DNA of 64,000 nucleotides. It comes from Phallus indusiatus. Lineage: Eukaryota; Basidiomycota; Agaricomycetes; Phallales; Phallaceae. The notes under the pieces were generated by a model that saw nothing but the letters and a program-made list of their open reading frames with translations, searched no databases and was not told the origin of the DNA. A program made the translations under genes and the position numbers. The DNA lies in assembly GCA_027605045.1 (NCBI GenBank), contig JAQFWX010000005.1, forward strand, positions 124,001-188,000, read 5' to 3'. This document shows, piece after piece, positions 10,380-22,855 of the stretch (position 1 is its first letter; every line of letters begins with the position of its first letter).

Positions 10380-12550
10380 TTAAACCCGCCATCTTCCTCT
10401 TTTTTTGGCCAACATCATACGTGAAATAACCAAGAGAACAGAGCCAACTAAAACGAGAACCTGTTTTTAAAAAAAGTTTAATTAATCAATCCAGAAATCT
10501 TGCCTAATTGAGCAGATGAATGCCTGTAAACTTACTCCACTTAGTATGATCGGACGGTGCCAGGCGTAACGTGGTGCATCAAGGAGTGCACCCATCAAAG
10601 GATTGCCAATTAAGAGTGCAAAGCTCTCAAAAAACATCACAAATCCGCAACGTATCCTATACGGGCAATCATTAAATTGGGCGAGGACATGCATCTGCAT
10701 TCGGCACGTACCCTACTTCACTGACATCGTCAGCAAAGGATGTTACGCCTGCTAGAGTCAGAGCTAAAACTACAAAAAAAACAGTCAGCTGTTTGAACGA
10801 CCCGGAAACATACGTAGCCGCAGAGAGTACTCACTTGCACCGGAAACGAATCCGTACAGAATTGCAAAAGTCACTAGACCTTTTACAGTCCCGGCGGCGA
10901 ACATTGCAAACATCAAGAAACCGCAACATATTCCTGTGGGACCGACGACTAATCGGGTATTAATGATAAATCTGGTTTTCTCAAGAGAAGAGAAGGCTTC
11001 TTACTGTTCATGGGTCCATAGAAATCAGCAATAAAGTTCGGTATGATTCGACCCACCAAAGAGGATGCGTTTAAAATTGTAATCTTTTCTCACTCGGTTA
11101 GACAAGTGTTGCGAGATAAAGCATATGGAACGCGATCGCCTACTGAATAAAACGCCAAATTCGCCTCTATCCCGTGAATGACAGCGAAGAGTTGCAAGTA
11201 GAAAACTAAAGGCACATAAAACGGGGGCGATCTAGAGCATATGGCGCGGAAACTGACATGGAAAGAACAAGCCCCAATAGACAAGCGTGAAACTTAGAAA
11301 TTAAAATGAATTAATGTCCGAAACATGGGAGAGAAAAAAGAAGCAAGTGATGACATACCCTGCAACCGTGAGCATATACGGAGGATCGGTAAAGAGCTTT
11401 TTGAGTAATCTAAGCGAGTCTTCCTTAGGAGAAGGTCTACGACCAGAGAAGCGTGGTTTCATAGTTAAATTTGCAATTAACAGTAAACCAACGAATATGA
11501 AGCCTAGATAACTGGGAAGAACGATATATCGTCAGGGTCCTGGCTTCTTAAGAATGGAAGCCGCCCCTCAATCACACTCTATTGCGAGGGGTAGGGGAGA
11601 TAAGAAAAGTTACCACATACCGAACGCCCCATGCGAATCCGACCTTGGAATCATTGAACAAGTGATTGAGCAAGATAGGAATGAGAATTCCTCCGAGGGA
11701 TGAACCTTATTTTATCAATTGGTGTTTTTTTTAGGTGTCTATATGTGCATGGCAAAGAGAAAACAATTTGATGGCGAACTAACCAGCGATGGCTATGCCC
11801 ATAATGAAGGAACGTCGAACAGAAAAGTAATGTGCGATAATAGAAACCGAAGGAAGGAACATCAACCCGATTGCCGTACCAAGGCCGAGACCTTGGGAAA
11901 GGAAAATTTGGTAGAAATGATGAGGTTGCGTTATCGAAAGCATGAAATGGCTAATTAAAATGAAACGTCAGGGGCGGAGTCAGTTTCCTGAGATGAGCGA
12001 GAAGCGCACCAAAATAGGTACAGAAGCGAGGATGAGAGGAGCAATGGCTTGAAATATCCTTCATCAAACAGCTTGCCAGAAACTGGACCGAGAGAGAACA
12101 TTAAGAACAGTTGCATCGACCCTATCCAGCTGATTTGGGATGGAGACAGTTCTTTCAGGAAGTCTCTCTGCAACGACAAAAATGAGATGAAGACCAAGAC
12201 AACGGAGAATATGATGGGTCGCACCGTATAGAAGTCTTGGAAGACACCAAAAGCCTGAATGGCGCCGAGGGTGGTAAAGCATACCAGTATACTGTGGAGA
12301 GAAGAGAGTTGAACCACTTTTGCACACGTGAAAGTAATGAAGAAAATATCCACCTTCCTAACACGTTCAACCAGGCGACCCAGCCTCCGTTGGGAAATGT
12401 AATTTCTGGGAGGGGGGTTGGGGCTGGTGTCGAAGCCACGGTGCGTGGACTGCTCGTCTCAGACCGCGGAAGGTTGCCGTAGGACAGCGGATGCTCAGCC
12501 TTGCTCTCGCCAAGCGACGACGCCTTGATATCTTGTTGGAACTGGAGCAT
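10380..12550 (-). CDS. MCT-type major facilitator transporter (monocarboxylate/riboflavin porter-like), intact
   Basis: Model complement(join(10380..10460,10536..10656,10712..10769,10835..10948,11005..11083,11144..11205,11258..11292,11359..11511,11621..11705,11784..11950,12010..12167,12225..12291,12354..12550)), 458 aa, 12 GT-AG introns of 52-109 nt, phase kept throughout. Motifs in order: FPNGGWVAWLNVLG before helix 1, FGVFQDFYT, SQISWIGSMQLFL, GPVSGKLFDEGYF, FLSQGLGLGTAIGLMFLPS, YFSVRRSFIMGIAIAG, FYLQLFAVIHGIEANLAFYS, ILNASSLVGRIIPNFIADFYG, LIGNPLMGALLDAP, and a basic C-terminus (KKRGRWRV). These match fungal MCT-family porters, which carry monocarboxylates, riboflavin or related solutes across the plasma membrane. 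Substrate unknown. The ~60-residue N-terminus is Ser/Pro-rich and cytosolic. Paralogue of the pseudogene at 1790-3354. Confidence 0.9.
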
Positions 12551-12652
12551 CGTTCAGCAGTGAAAGGATTCGATGGCAAGGAGAGGGAGAGAACAAGAGC
12601 AAAGCGGGCGAGCGAGCCAAAGTTGAAAGATTCTGGCGAGTCGCATCTGATC

Positions 12653-12662
12653 CTTATAAAAG
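12653..12662 (-). promoter_or_regulatory. TATA-like box of the MFS transporter gene
   Basis: Minus-strand TTTATAA within CCTTTTATAAGG-like sequence, about 105 bp upstream of the ATG at 12550. Position fits; motif evidence only. Confidence 0.35.
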
Positions 12663-12664
12663 GG

Positions 12665-14732
12665 CGACTGAGGCGTGAATGATGTGTTATACATACATAT
12701 GATTGACAACCGCCATTGCCGTTTATTACACGATTATTACTCGAAAGAAGAAAATGAATTGATGAAATCTACGTCGGAAATTCTCCTGTGGAGAAGTTTC
12801 ACGAAATGCACTCGAATGAGTCGTTTAGGGTATGTATGTACTGCAATCGAGTGACGTCACACATTTGGTCACACAGTGTGTGCGGGGTCTTTCCGAGCTG
12901 GACTCGCAGCACCACAACTCTGGTTTTGCAAGTCGAGCATCTGAATTACTATATTGTCCATGCCATGCCATGCTGTATATCCCAATCTGTATTCAAATAT
13001 TCCCTACCCCCAGGAAGAACAGACTACTTTGATTTCATTTCGGATTATCCGTGTCAAGAGACGCTCCATTTTTGGTTGTTACTCAACACGCTTTCCAGAA
13101 AAAGTGACTACCCGCCACAAGTTGTTTTTTTTATAAAACAGAGTTAATTCCACCATCAACTATTAAGTCGAGCCTTTTAATATGTGCGTCCGACATCGAG
13201 TGGTTTCAAGGCTGAGGCCGGCAAGTACTATTCCTGGGTGTCCAATAGTTCCCAACGTATCTCTCGGCATTCGGATCAACCTAGCAAAGGGTTTCTCTCC
13301 TCATCACATACGCACGGCACACGGAGAAGAAGAAGAAGCAGAAGCTGTACTTAGAAGAAGAGAACACAGCGACACCACCCCTCAAGAGCCCATAGCTGCT
13401 AGCACAACACGCTCTCCTTTATATTCACATATCGGGATAGAATTGTCCGAGTCGCCACTTTTGGTTATGTAACTCTGCGAGCATCATCAAGCTAAACAGG
13501 CATGGGGCCGTATGCAATACGTGCTCGGAATACTCCATCAGACCCAATCTCAACAACACGCACGACAAGCATGTCGAAATCTCACTCACCTATTCATCCC
13601 GTTCGTCTTTTTTTTCGAGTCAGGCTTTTCTTTCCCTTTTCTTCGTTTAAACGTGACCACCACTCACTAAAACATGACCAGTGACCTCACAAGGAAGAAG
13701 TTTCATTATAGCACGTGTCTGGAATCGCGAGTTCGGGCGGATTTCATTTTGGCATTGTCGTTCGGCTTACTTTCTCGCTTGCTCTCTTGCAAGTCATAAG
13801 TAGGTAATAACTTGCTTTTCATACCGTTTAGTCGTAAAGGACCTTGCAAGGGAGGCCTGGACTGACTGCTTCGAGAGAAGCGGTTACTGCAATGACGATC
13901 CCGCTTATGAACTCGTTTGTCCGGAAATCGCTGTGCAGCGCATGGGGGGGGTCAATCGTCTTCGTTAGCCTCGAAAGGTCCTTTTCTAGTCATCTGACTT
14001 CATCTACCGCCTTTGATTGGCCTTGCTCTGACAATCATGAATGGCGGAGCTCAGATATGAAATAACATGACCTCCCACCTTTAACTTTACACAACTAGAA
14101 ATCGATTTCATCCACCAGAAAGTGCTCCAAAAGCTATGTATGTATCCACGTCATCTATTACTGGAGGTCGCTTATTCGCTTAGGTGCTTTTTGCGCGTAA
14201 TAGCGAGAACCCACTGCGTATTAGTATGGTGTGGGTATTGTCAGAGCAGTCAACTACTTCATTAATTAATTCCTTCATAATGCTTAATTCATTCGTCAAA
14301 ACATGTTGATCATCAAATAATGGTCCTCGTCTGGAACCAATGTGACTGCTATTGAAAAATATGAATGGACGCCTCCTATACACACGTCGTGTGTTCTCTC
14401 CTCCCATCCACGCGCGCACAAACTCTAAGTATGGGAAATCGATCGTGTCGCTTATCTGCGACCAGTGAGCAACTCTCAGAGAACTTTCTGGATGCTATCT
14501 CGCTTTTTTCCAAAGATACAACATTTTCCGACTCAAGGAAATAAGGTATGTATGCCTGAAATCGAAGACATCCAGAAGCAAGCTTCGTATCTGACTGACA
14601 GCAATGACACCTGGAGGAGGACAGCGGGAATGGGAGGAATGATTATATGATTATGTCTCTAATCTGGAAAATTCCGCTGCAGACAGACAACCCGTAGATG
14701 AAGATCGACACAGAAACGACGGAAATTGTATT
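12665..14732. other. 2 kb without a recognised gene
   Basis: Several frames of 60-119 codons on both strands (for example 12788-13147 + and 13182-13472 +) lack known motifs and consistent splice structure. Includes the upstream region of the transporter gene and the 3' region of SAM50. Confidence 0.35.
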
Positions 14733-16846
14733 TTATAAAAAGTCAATTCCAACGCCAGCTTGTAACCCCCGCTGTAGCCCATCTGACCGTGCAGCAATAA
14801 CCGGGAATGCAAAGTTCAGCTCCACTCTAATAGGACTCAGATGATACATTAGTCCGACTCCAACCGAAACGGAAGGCTTTGAAAGACTAGCGTGGATCGC
14901 ATGAGTTAAGGAGCTCCCTAGATACAGTACCATAAGTTTGCTGCGGAATAAGCATGCACGGCAAAAAAGGCCTACCAGTGTCTCTGGTATCAAGTCGACC
15001 TGCATTGATGAAGAGATGGGTTTTGATTGGCCAGTGAGCCTTTTTAGGTAGATCTCCGAACAGACTTGCGCCTACAGACCAGTAGATATCACCACCCAGT
15101 GAATCATCTAAACAAATGTTCGTTTCTTCAGCATGCTCTTATCTGCGAAACAGACCAAAGAATCACTTTTATCTCTAGGACCTAATGCGTTCGTTTTGAA
15201 TGAACGCAAACTGAATGGTCCTCCCAATTGAAAACGGTCATTAAAGAACGTTTCTCCCGATGGCATCAGAGAATGCAAAACACCACCACGTGCAGATAAG
15301 GACAGTCTCTATGGGTGGAGCAAGACAGAAAGCATCAACAGATTGTTACCATGGTTCAAAGAAACGTTTTTCCTGTCTATCGACAAAATCGCTCATATTT
15401 ACCTGACCAAATCCTAACCGCTGCACGACTTGTGATTCAGCTTCAAATTTTAAAAACGAGGCATCTCCTCCGAGACCGGCCAGTTCTTGGAAAAGTTTCA
15501 GGTATGTCCCCTGGCTAGGTGCAGCGGGTGTATCTCGAGTATCTCGGACAAATGTATGTGACAGAGAAGACTTGAGAGAGAACCCCGCAGCTTCTCGCAT
15601 ACTATACGCAGATCGAGGGTATTTGAAAATCAGATCAATCATCAAACGTACAACCGGAAATGTTAGATCCGAACATACACACCTGACAGATGCATCCGGT
15701 GCGAAGTCAGTCAAGTGTCGCAACACCCCATCGTATCCAAATTCATGTGAACCGAAAAGAGATGCCGTCTTATAGGGGTAAACATAAACAATCCCCCGAA
15801 GGAGAAAACACACACAGAGAAAACAAACAAGGTTTCCCAAGTCAGATCCCCTATTGCGTCCACGCTCGATAAGGAACTCACTCAGCTCACCCTGATTGTC
15901 GCCTTAGCACCTTTGAGAACCTCCTTGCAACTGGCATAGCTTGAAAGATCTCGATCATTGGAGTAGATTGCCAAAGTTCCACTTGTACGGAGATCGGATG
16001 ATAAAGGTGCTGTTAGATGGGCAGAGAACGCATGTCGCGTGAATGAACCGTAAGACATGGCAGCTTCGAATTTCTCTGCTCCTCCAAAGATATTCCGCAT
16101 ACGAGCAGTAACCCTCTATAGAAGAATAAACAGCGGTTCTTAGTGCGCACGTTCTGTGTGATTCAAATCAAAAAAAACATACCGCTGTTCCTTCATTGTT
16201 TCCTACTTCTGTAGCCGTTTGGAGAAACTTTCGGCTTTGCTCTCGACATTTGAAAACAATATCGACGTCCTGGCTTGTTGCCAGTTCATCTCGGCTTCTA
16301 ACAATCGTGGGGTTGACGGAAGAAAAAATATCCGTACGGACGAGAACGTCCGCAAGACGTCGGGTAGTATGTAAGATAGATTCCAGTGTTTCCGGTTGTA
16401 CGTTGGGTGAATCCGGAACGGGTATATTTTGAGAACGCAAGACAGGTTCTATAATCGAGGAAAGGAAAGAATCGCGGGTATGATTTGCGCCTTCTACGCG
16501 CACAGCTCGAATCCGTAGAGGAAGTCTGAGATTTGCGTTCACCTAGAAAGCAAAACGTGCGTTTATCATGCGCGATTCGGAAACAGGTGAAAGGAAAAGG
16601 CAACATACAAGTTCACCCAGTCTAATCATTTGTGATTCATATTCACCCCGCAGTCGGCGCTGCATACGTTCTTCCTGCCATTTGGCCAACACATCTTGTT
16701 CTTTCGATGGTGGTTCCGAATCTCTTGGAGCGGATGTGTTTGCTAGTGGAGGCCTTAGCTTAGGAGAAAACATATCATCATCCTACACAGAGATTTTAAA
16801 TATGTTAACAAGCGTAAAAAAGTGGTTTTACCTCATCGCTGAACAT
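14733..16846 (-). CDS. SAM50: SAM50/TOB55, beta-barrel assembly core of the mitochondrial outer membrane
   Basis: Model complement(join(14733..14917,14976..15107,15167..15308,15403..15601,15683..15768,15891..16115,16183..16542,16609..16782,16832..16846)), 505 aa, phase kept; the first exon is only 15 nt (MFSDE). Omp85-family protein: a single POTRA-like region (about residues 64-180, starting VNANLRLPLRIRAVRVEGAN) and a C-terminal bacterial-surface-antigen barrel. Diagnostic barrel pieces: RMRNIFGGAEKFEAAMSYGS, RLSLSARGGVLHSL, NDRFQLGGPFSLRSFK (the conserved 'lGGxxslRGF' loop), DSLGGDIYWSVGASL, HLFINAGRLD, PSVSVGVGLMYHLSPIRVEL, and the final strand LQAGVGIDFL. It inserts beta-barrel proteins such as Tom40 and porin. 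Length is normal. Neighbour BCS1 is also mitochondrial and on the same strand, but no functional link is claimed. Confidence 0.92.
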
Positions 16847-17081
16847 GGTTTGGGATTAGCGAAAAGGAATTTTTGGTTGTGTCTCCACAGGTGTCCATAA
16901 CGCGCCGTCCCGTCACTCCCATACGCCATCATGTCATCCTCAACGGTTCATCGTCATTTAGTACTGTAATCCTCGAAACCCGAAAGAATATTTGCATTTT
17001 ACTTTAGTCTTAGTCACTGAGCGGGGATATAAACCAAATAATTGATTGATTACACGAAAATATACTTTCGTAAATATAGGA

Positions 17082-18669
17082 CTACTTTTGAAGTTCCTTC
17101 TCAGTTAATGCACTCTCACATGCCTTAACAGCTTCCAAAGGGTCATGGCGTATGAACAACCCTTGCAAAGCAGCCATGCTTATCCGCCGTCCCTGTTCCA
17201 TATGTCGTCGCACGATAGACTCCAAATCTTCAGCAGTATCAGCCAAAGTAGTATCAGATTGTTCTGGGTCTCCGCTTCCATAGAACTGCAAAAACAACTG
17301 TTTAGCTTGCGCTGGATCAGCATCATCCAGAAACTCGATCATATCCACGCGTCCAGGACGAATCAAGGCGGGGTCAAGGGATTCGATGTGATTGGTAGTC
17401 ATGAAGACGATGCGCTCTTCGCCTGAGGCGACACCGTCTAGAGCATTTAAAAATCCAGAAAAGGTTATGGAGGATTGGTAACTAAATGGAAGTGAGACTT
17501 TCAAGTAAAAGTAGTACAAAAAAGAATGTGCCGTACCCATCTGCAGTCACCTGCACTCTTTTATTGAACGCCGCGTCGACGTCTTCAATCAAGATAAAAC
17601 TATGTTCGGGGGCATTAGACAACAGATGATTGATTTTGTCGTCGCCCAAACCTCGTTCCGACAGATTAAGAATGCATATATCATACGACAAAGCTCCAGC
17701 CAGCGCCTGGATGAACGAAGATTTTCCAGAGCCTGGTGGGCCATGTAACAAGTAACCTCGTCTGTAGGGAATGCCTGTGAAAGAAAAATGACTAAACCTG
17801 TAGTAAAGCTGAAAATAATGCGTACCTCTATCAGCGTACCACTGTCTACGTCGCAAAAAGGCTTGGATATCAGACATAACACGATCAGATATTCCAGCCT
17901 TTAAAACAACACTGCTCAAAGACCGCTTTGAACGAGGTTTACCGAAGGTTTTCCAGGATCCTGCCCAAGGTGTATGAATAACGATTTTACCTTCTTGATC
18001 GTTCAATGCCAATTGTCGCGCTTCACTCAATAGTAGCGGGAAAAGATAACGATCTTTTGAAAGGGTAGTAAGAGTTACCGTCTCCCATGGAACACCGACG
18101 GCCATTGACATCGTTTTGGTTTCACGTTCCCGTTTTACCTAATGATGGAACAAATGAGACCACTAGAAAACGAGAAGATTGCAAGAATCAAACCTGCATC
18201 CATGACCCTCGGTACTTTAGCCAGTGGACACCGGGACCAGCCACTAAATTAAACACGGCTTCCGAGCTTCCGTTAGGTCGTTGTCGGTACGCGGTTTCAA
18301 CGCTGAGCTCATGGCTGGGTATAAACTTGGACGCAGACGATGATTTACCCTGTCTAGCTTGCCAAGCTAGAAACCAGTCAAATGACTTGTCCCTGTTCGG
18401 AATCTCAAGAGTAACGAGCATTCTCCGACGAGCAATGTGAGCCAAAAAGGCACTGGATCGTCGTAGGGCAGCTAACCCAACGCCAACGCCCTGAATGTTT
18501 GTCTGATTTTCGTGATATTAATCATGCGAGAGAACTGACCATTAAACCGAATCCGGCTGAAAAGTAAGGACTTTTCGGGAGTAAGTTTCAGCAACGAACC
18601 AGAATTTTGCAAGACGGCTTACTTCGAGGCCAGAACATCTTCTAAAATAGATGGCATAAAATTCGACAT
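17082..18669 (-). CDS. BCS1: BCS1, mitochondrial inner-membrane AAA ATPase for Rieske protein translocation
   Basis: Model complement(join(17082..17481,17537..17774,17826..18138,18194..18490,18540..18570,18623..18669)), 441 aa, phase kept, introns 49-55 nt. The N-terminus has the single transmembrane/import segment NPYFSAGFGLMGVGVGLAAL (about residues 16-35) followed by an arginine-rich import signal. The BCS1-specific domain runs to about residue 200 (RRRMLVTLEIPNRDKSFDWF, then GVHWLKYRGSWMQ). The AAA domain has Walker A GPPGSGKSS, Walker B FILIEDVDAAFNKR, sensor 1 MTTNHIESLDPALIRPGRVD with the arginine fingers, and TFSGFLNALDGVASGEER. Known role: moves the folded Rieske iron-sulfur protein across the inner membrane for complex III. 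Length matches yeast (456 aa). The 235-bp gap to SAM50 holds that gene's promoter. Confidence 0.93.
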
Positions 18670-19175
18670 ATTTTTCGATAACGAAACATCATTGAGAGGA
18701 GTTCGGTCTACATGTTCTATGACACTCGCGGAAGTAGACGAGCTGTCCATTCGTACTGCTTACAAAGCGGGGTCCGAAAATATCTTGACGACTCTCCGCG
18801 ACACCGTCCGAGACATTACGGAAAACTAACGGAGGACCAACTATAACCGAGCAAGTCATCAATATGCAATTACTACATCTGAATCCTGTCACATAATTCT
18901 CGTGCAATCACTGCATTTCACGAAAATTTTGGCTTGGTAAACAGCACCGAAAGGTTGAGCGCCTTCCAGACGTTTCCGCCGCCTTCGACTCGGACGATGT
19001 GCAGTGCAATGGCTGACGCGTCCGACTTGAGCTTACGCATTCGCTGACATATCGTAGCTCTGGAAAAGCCCATAAAAGCGGCGAGCAACTTTCCCCGAAT
19101 ATTATCAACATCAACCAGAAAACAGTATAATCATTCCAACTCCATTTCCACCTCTCACAATCACCAGCACGCCTC
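18670..19175. promoter_or_regulatory. Divergent intergenic region between BCS1 and the BAG-domain gene
   Basis: The 506 bp between two start codons on opposite strands must hold both promoters. No strong TATA box was seen close to either start. Small frames here are not supported as genes. Confidence 0.4.
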
Positions 19176-21989
19176 ATGCTTGCCATTTACCCAACTCAAA
19201 TTCATCCCGTGTACACACGTCCTGTATTATATCGGGTTCCGGTTGCAAGGCGCACACCGAGCTATCAAGAATCGTACATGAATGCCGCGTCAGACGCAGA
19301 ACTCTATTTTGCTCTTGAGCAACATGCGGAGCGACAGCGTGTCCTGGCTATGCGACAAGCCCAACAGGAGGCACTTCTTCTAGAAGAATATCGTCAAAGA
19401 CAGCTTAATGCACTTCGGAACAACTTCTACGGTCGCAGATCTGCTCGTGCTCCAGTCATTGGTTACATTCAACTCGAGGCTCCTGGTCATAGTCGTCCTT
19501 CATTACGGGAGAGACCCAATCCCGAAATTATCTCTTTATCTGCACACGGCATCAAACCATATGAATCAGACTGGGAAGCATTCAGAAGGCGTAAAGCGCA
19601 ACAGGTGCGTGTTGCTTATTCTTTAATTATTTTTTTCAGATTATCTAATTGAGTCGTGGTAGGCCCGGGCGGAATACTTAAACCAACTTGAACAAGGAAG
19701 GAAGGTATGTATATATAACACCACTCTTCTGTATTAATATCCGCTTATGTGCCATTTTAGGCTTATAATGAATGGGTCAAAGAGCTGGCTGCTAGCACCG
19801 AAGAAACACCCAGTAGCTCGCACACTACGTCCTTGAACCGCAACGTTGACGATAATGATATTCGTGGTACGCCTGCCGAAGTACCACTAGTGAAACATGT
19901 GAAAACTCGGAGAATAGATGATAGCGATCGGCTTAGGAAAGCAGCTATTCACAATGCTCGTACTCGTGTCATAGAAGGATTGCAAGCTCTTGCCAACGAG
20001 GTGAATAGCTTCAAGTGTTTCACAAATATAGCTTTATCTTATATATTACAGTTAAACACACAGCGCTCGAATCCTGCTGCTGACGTGACAGAAAAGGTTT
20101 CAGCAGTTAATCCCGTGTCGGTTTCCCAGAATCCTGTCAATAATACACCCGCTGATTCTACCGCACCTCTTAATGAGAACGTCCACAAAGATTCCGAACC
20201 ACGTACCGAAGGTGCCAGATTACGTCGTCGTCGCGAAATTGCAGCCCGTGCTTTACAGAAACATTGGCGTCTTCGTTTAGCCGAGATAGCTGCAGCAAAA
20301 GATGCTCACAACACCATTAATTCTCTCCGTTCTCGCTTCGAATTCCTACAGTCTTCGTTTGTCGCTCCAGAACATTTGGAATTCCGTGAAGATTCCGAGA
20401 AGCCGGTTTTGCTCTTTTCTTCCGATAATGTACCAGTCAACACGTACACACACGAGCTAGACAAGCTGCTAACTTTGGCTGATGGGGTTCCTAGTTCGGG
20501 CAACGAAGATGTTCGAAGTGCCCGGAGGGCTTTCGTCAAGTCTGTTGAGGAAGCTTTGGCGAAAGTGGAACTTTTGATCCAAGATATATGGAATCGACAA
20601 AGATCAGCTTCATCTGAAACTGTATCTGCTCCTATATCGGGCCCCGACAATATTCCTATCGAATCCGCCGTCGACGCCGCTCCCGACTTGGTTACTAGTA
20701 ACACATCGGTTGACACTTCATCTTCCATTGCACCTCCTGAAAGAACTACGGATGACGCAAACCCGTCATCACCGATTATCAGTGACGAGCTGCATCTACA
20801 AGGTTCACCTTCTTTGGCTCAAGATACTACCGCCATTGCGATGTCGATGGGTGACGTGAACATTGCCAAGGTACCGGAAGCGGATATCGCCACTTCTCCT
20901 GTTCTGGCTGACGTTTCGCCCAATGCCCCGACTACCCAATCTTCTGAAGACGTTCGCCAATCTCCTGCGGAGGCCAACACTATTTCCATTTTTACTCCAG
21001 ACGTTGAAACCCGTCAACCCTCGCATTCTTCCGATGCCTCAGATGACATTCCGACTAGTAATTCTAATCCGACAGTCTCCGATCCTTCGTCTCAGGTGGT
21101 TGTATTAGAAGAAGACCCCGAGGTCTTCTTGAACGTTGGGGCTGAAAATAACAGTAACGATACCTCTATTGAACCCCACCACGTCGTCGCGCTCCAGACC
21201 ATCGAGACACCCGTCCTTGTGACTCCCGACTTAATTAACAACACAAATCCCGATGAAGAACTCGCAAATGATCACGCAAGATTAGAAGCTCAAGTAGGCG
21301 CGGACATCAACATCATTAGCACCATTAACGGCAGTGGTGCTTCTTTCGCGGCATGTGATTTAGACTCTACAACAGCCATTTCCGAGCCTTCCCAGTACCC
21401 TCAGACCAACACCATCCATGCTCCTACCTCGTTGTGTTCAAGTGATAAGGTTGACTTTGTTTCCGAGTCAACACAGCCTGCTCAAATGGAAATAGGTGGA
21501 GCTTCCAATCCGGTGGCTGAGCCCGGCGAGAGTCGGAACGAGGACGTACAACACTTGTCTGGGGCACTTTCGTCGCCTGACAATGTCAAAATTACCCTAA
21601 TATCGGAAGCCGTGAGAACGTCATCCGAACCGAATTCGAACGGGGCGTTAGACGCGGTGCAAAGCGTTCCGGTTGTGGTGGTGTCAAGCTCGCCATTTCC
21701 GCCGGACACACTCCCAGAAACCGTGTACGTTCCTCGTGAAAATGAAGAAGCGCCGTCGACTTCTGCTTTAGATGACCTTTTTGTTTCACAAGAAGCAAAC
21801 GTGGATAATGAACGTGAACAATTTGACGTTGTTTATCCTGATTCGTCGTCTTCCGATGGTGATGACATGCTGGACGCAGACACAAAACAGAACGTCGAGC
21901 CTACACGATCCGAAACTATTGATCCAGACATTGAAGTGCTTGAGGCGAAGAGCGTTAGCGCTGGCTCAGATGAATATGAACTCGTCTGA
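19176..21989 (+). CDS. Large BAG-domain protein, putative Hsp70 co-chaperone
   Basis: Model join(19176..19604,19663..19704,19761..20000,20052..21989), 882 aa. The third intron (20001-20051, GTGAAT...TTACAG, 51 nt) is in frame and could be retained. Residues about 40-75 form a Gln/Arg/Glu-rich helix (AERQRVLAMRQAQQEALLLE). A BAG domain follows an IQ-like helix (AARALQKHWRLRLAE): SRFEFLQSSFVAPEHLEF, then YTHELDKLLTLADGVPSSGN, and RSARRAFVKSVEEALAKVEL with the basic residues that contact the Hsp70 ATPase domain. The last ~550 residues are Ser/Thr/Asn/Asp/Glu-rich, low in hydrophobics and probably disordered, ending in an acidic stretch. BAG proteins act as nucleotide-exchange factors for Hsp70. 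The N-terminal half resembles fungal BAG proteins of unknown client range. Confidence 0.8.
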
Positions 21990-22276
21990 GTTGGGTTTCA
22001 TGTTTCATCTAAGTAGAGATATGCACGCATATATGTATCCATATTTTTAATCTTACTTATCACATACATATGTAATATAATAATTAAATTATAGATAAGA
22101 TGGGACCGCTATGACGAGATGGCGCGATACAAATCCAATCAAAGTGAAGCATCCAATTCACAAGAAAGTCGTACTCAAGTAATTTTTTCAGACAATTGAA
22201 TAGACATCATATCATATATTTACTGTGAATAATACATGACCGACGCCCCGTACAACTGGTACCTTAGGACTTAATT

Positions 22277-22773
22277 TTAGAGGTTAAGAGGGGTGCATCC
22301 AAGGTTGATCTACAATTGTTTAAATATCGTATCCGAGTCGTGTATTCACAATAAGACAACTTGAACTTACCAAGCCTTGGAATTGGGTCTCAGCGCAGCA
22401 GACGGCTTGTGAGTTGCAGGAAGAACCACCTCCGATGCCACTGAATTGGCATGACATGTTAATATAAAATCTTTTACCTCAGACTAGCTCAGCTACTTAC
22501 ACAACGCTAATGGGAGTGCATCCGATACCGACCTGGCCGGTGATACTACCAAGGGCGATACCAAGTAAGCCAGAGAGCTCTTGAACGAGCTCGTTGCTGG
22601 AATCTTGGACACTATTGCAGCAGGACTGGGAGCCTGTCATTTTATCCGTGTGAGTATCTAGACGGGTAAGACGGAGGAGAAAATTTGCTCATACCAGTGT
22701 TGCATTGGCTAAGGGATTGGGGAGCAGCAACGGCGAGGAGAGCAAGAGAGAGAGTAGCGAAAACAGCCTTCAT
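22277..22773 (-). CDS. Class I hydrophobin (secreted)
   Basis: Model complement(join(22277..22309,22371..22440,22501..22633,22695..22773)), 104 aa, four exons in phase. A cleavable signal peptide (MKAVFATLSLALLAVAAP) is followed by eight cysteines in hydrophobin order: one Cys (SQCNTG), a CC pair (QSCCNS), single Cys (GIGCTP), single Cys (SSCNSQ), a CC pair (AVCCAE), and a last Cys (LGCTPLNL). The spacing and basidiomycete exon layout mark class I: such proteins self-assemble into amphipathic rodlet layers on aerial hyphae and fruit bodies. A TATA box lies about 75 bp upstream. The C-terminal exon (INLGCTPLNL) is almost the same as in the hydrophobin at 24338, so the two are close paralogues in opposite orientation. 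Confidence 0.93.
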
Positions 22774-22846
22774 TGTTGAGTGAGAAAGTATGAGAATAGT
22801 TCGAATTTGTGTTTTGAACTGAGGGTTTATTGTTCAGAATATCCCT

Positions 22847-22855
22847 CCTTTTATA
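22847..22855 (-). promoter_or_regulatory. TATA box of the minus-strand hydrophobin gene
   Basis: Minus-strand TATAAAAGG, 74-82 bp upstream of the ATG at 22773. A strong consensus match with typical spacing for highly expressed hydrophobin genes. Confidence 0.6.

Noticed and set aside
10482..10700. Individual short frames in the MFS, SAM50 and BCS1 regions as separate small proteins
   Set aside because: Each is an exon, often with read-through into an intron, of a single gene whose full phase-consistent model could be built.
20306..20728. 140-codon minus-strand frame inside the BAG gene, and similar antisense frames in SAM50, PLC, gag and pol
   Set aside because: Shadows of well-supported coding exons on the other strand, with no motif of their own.
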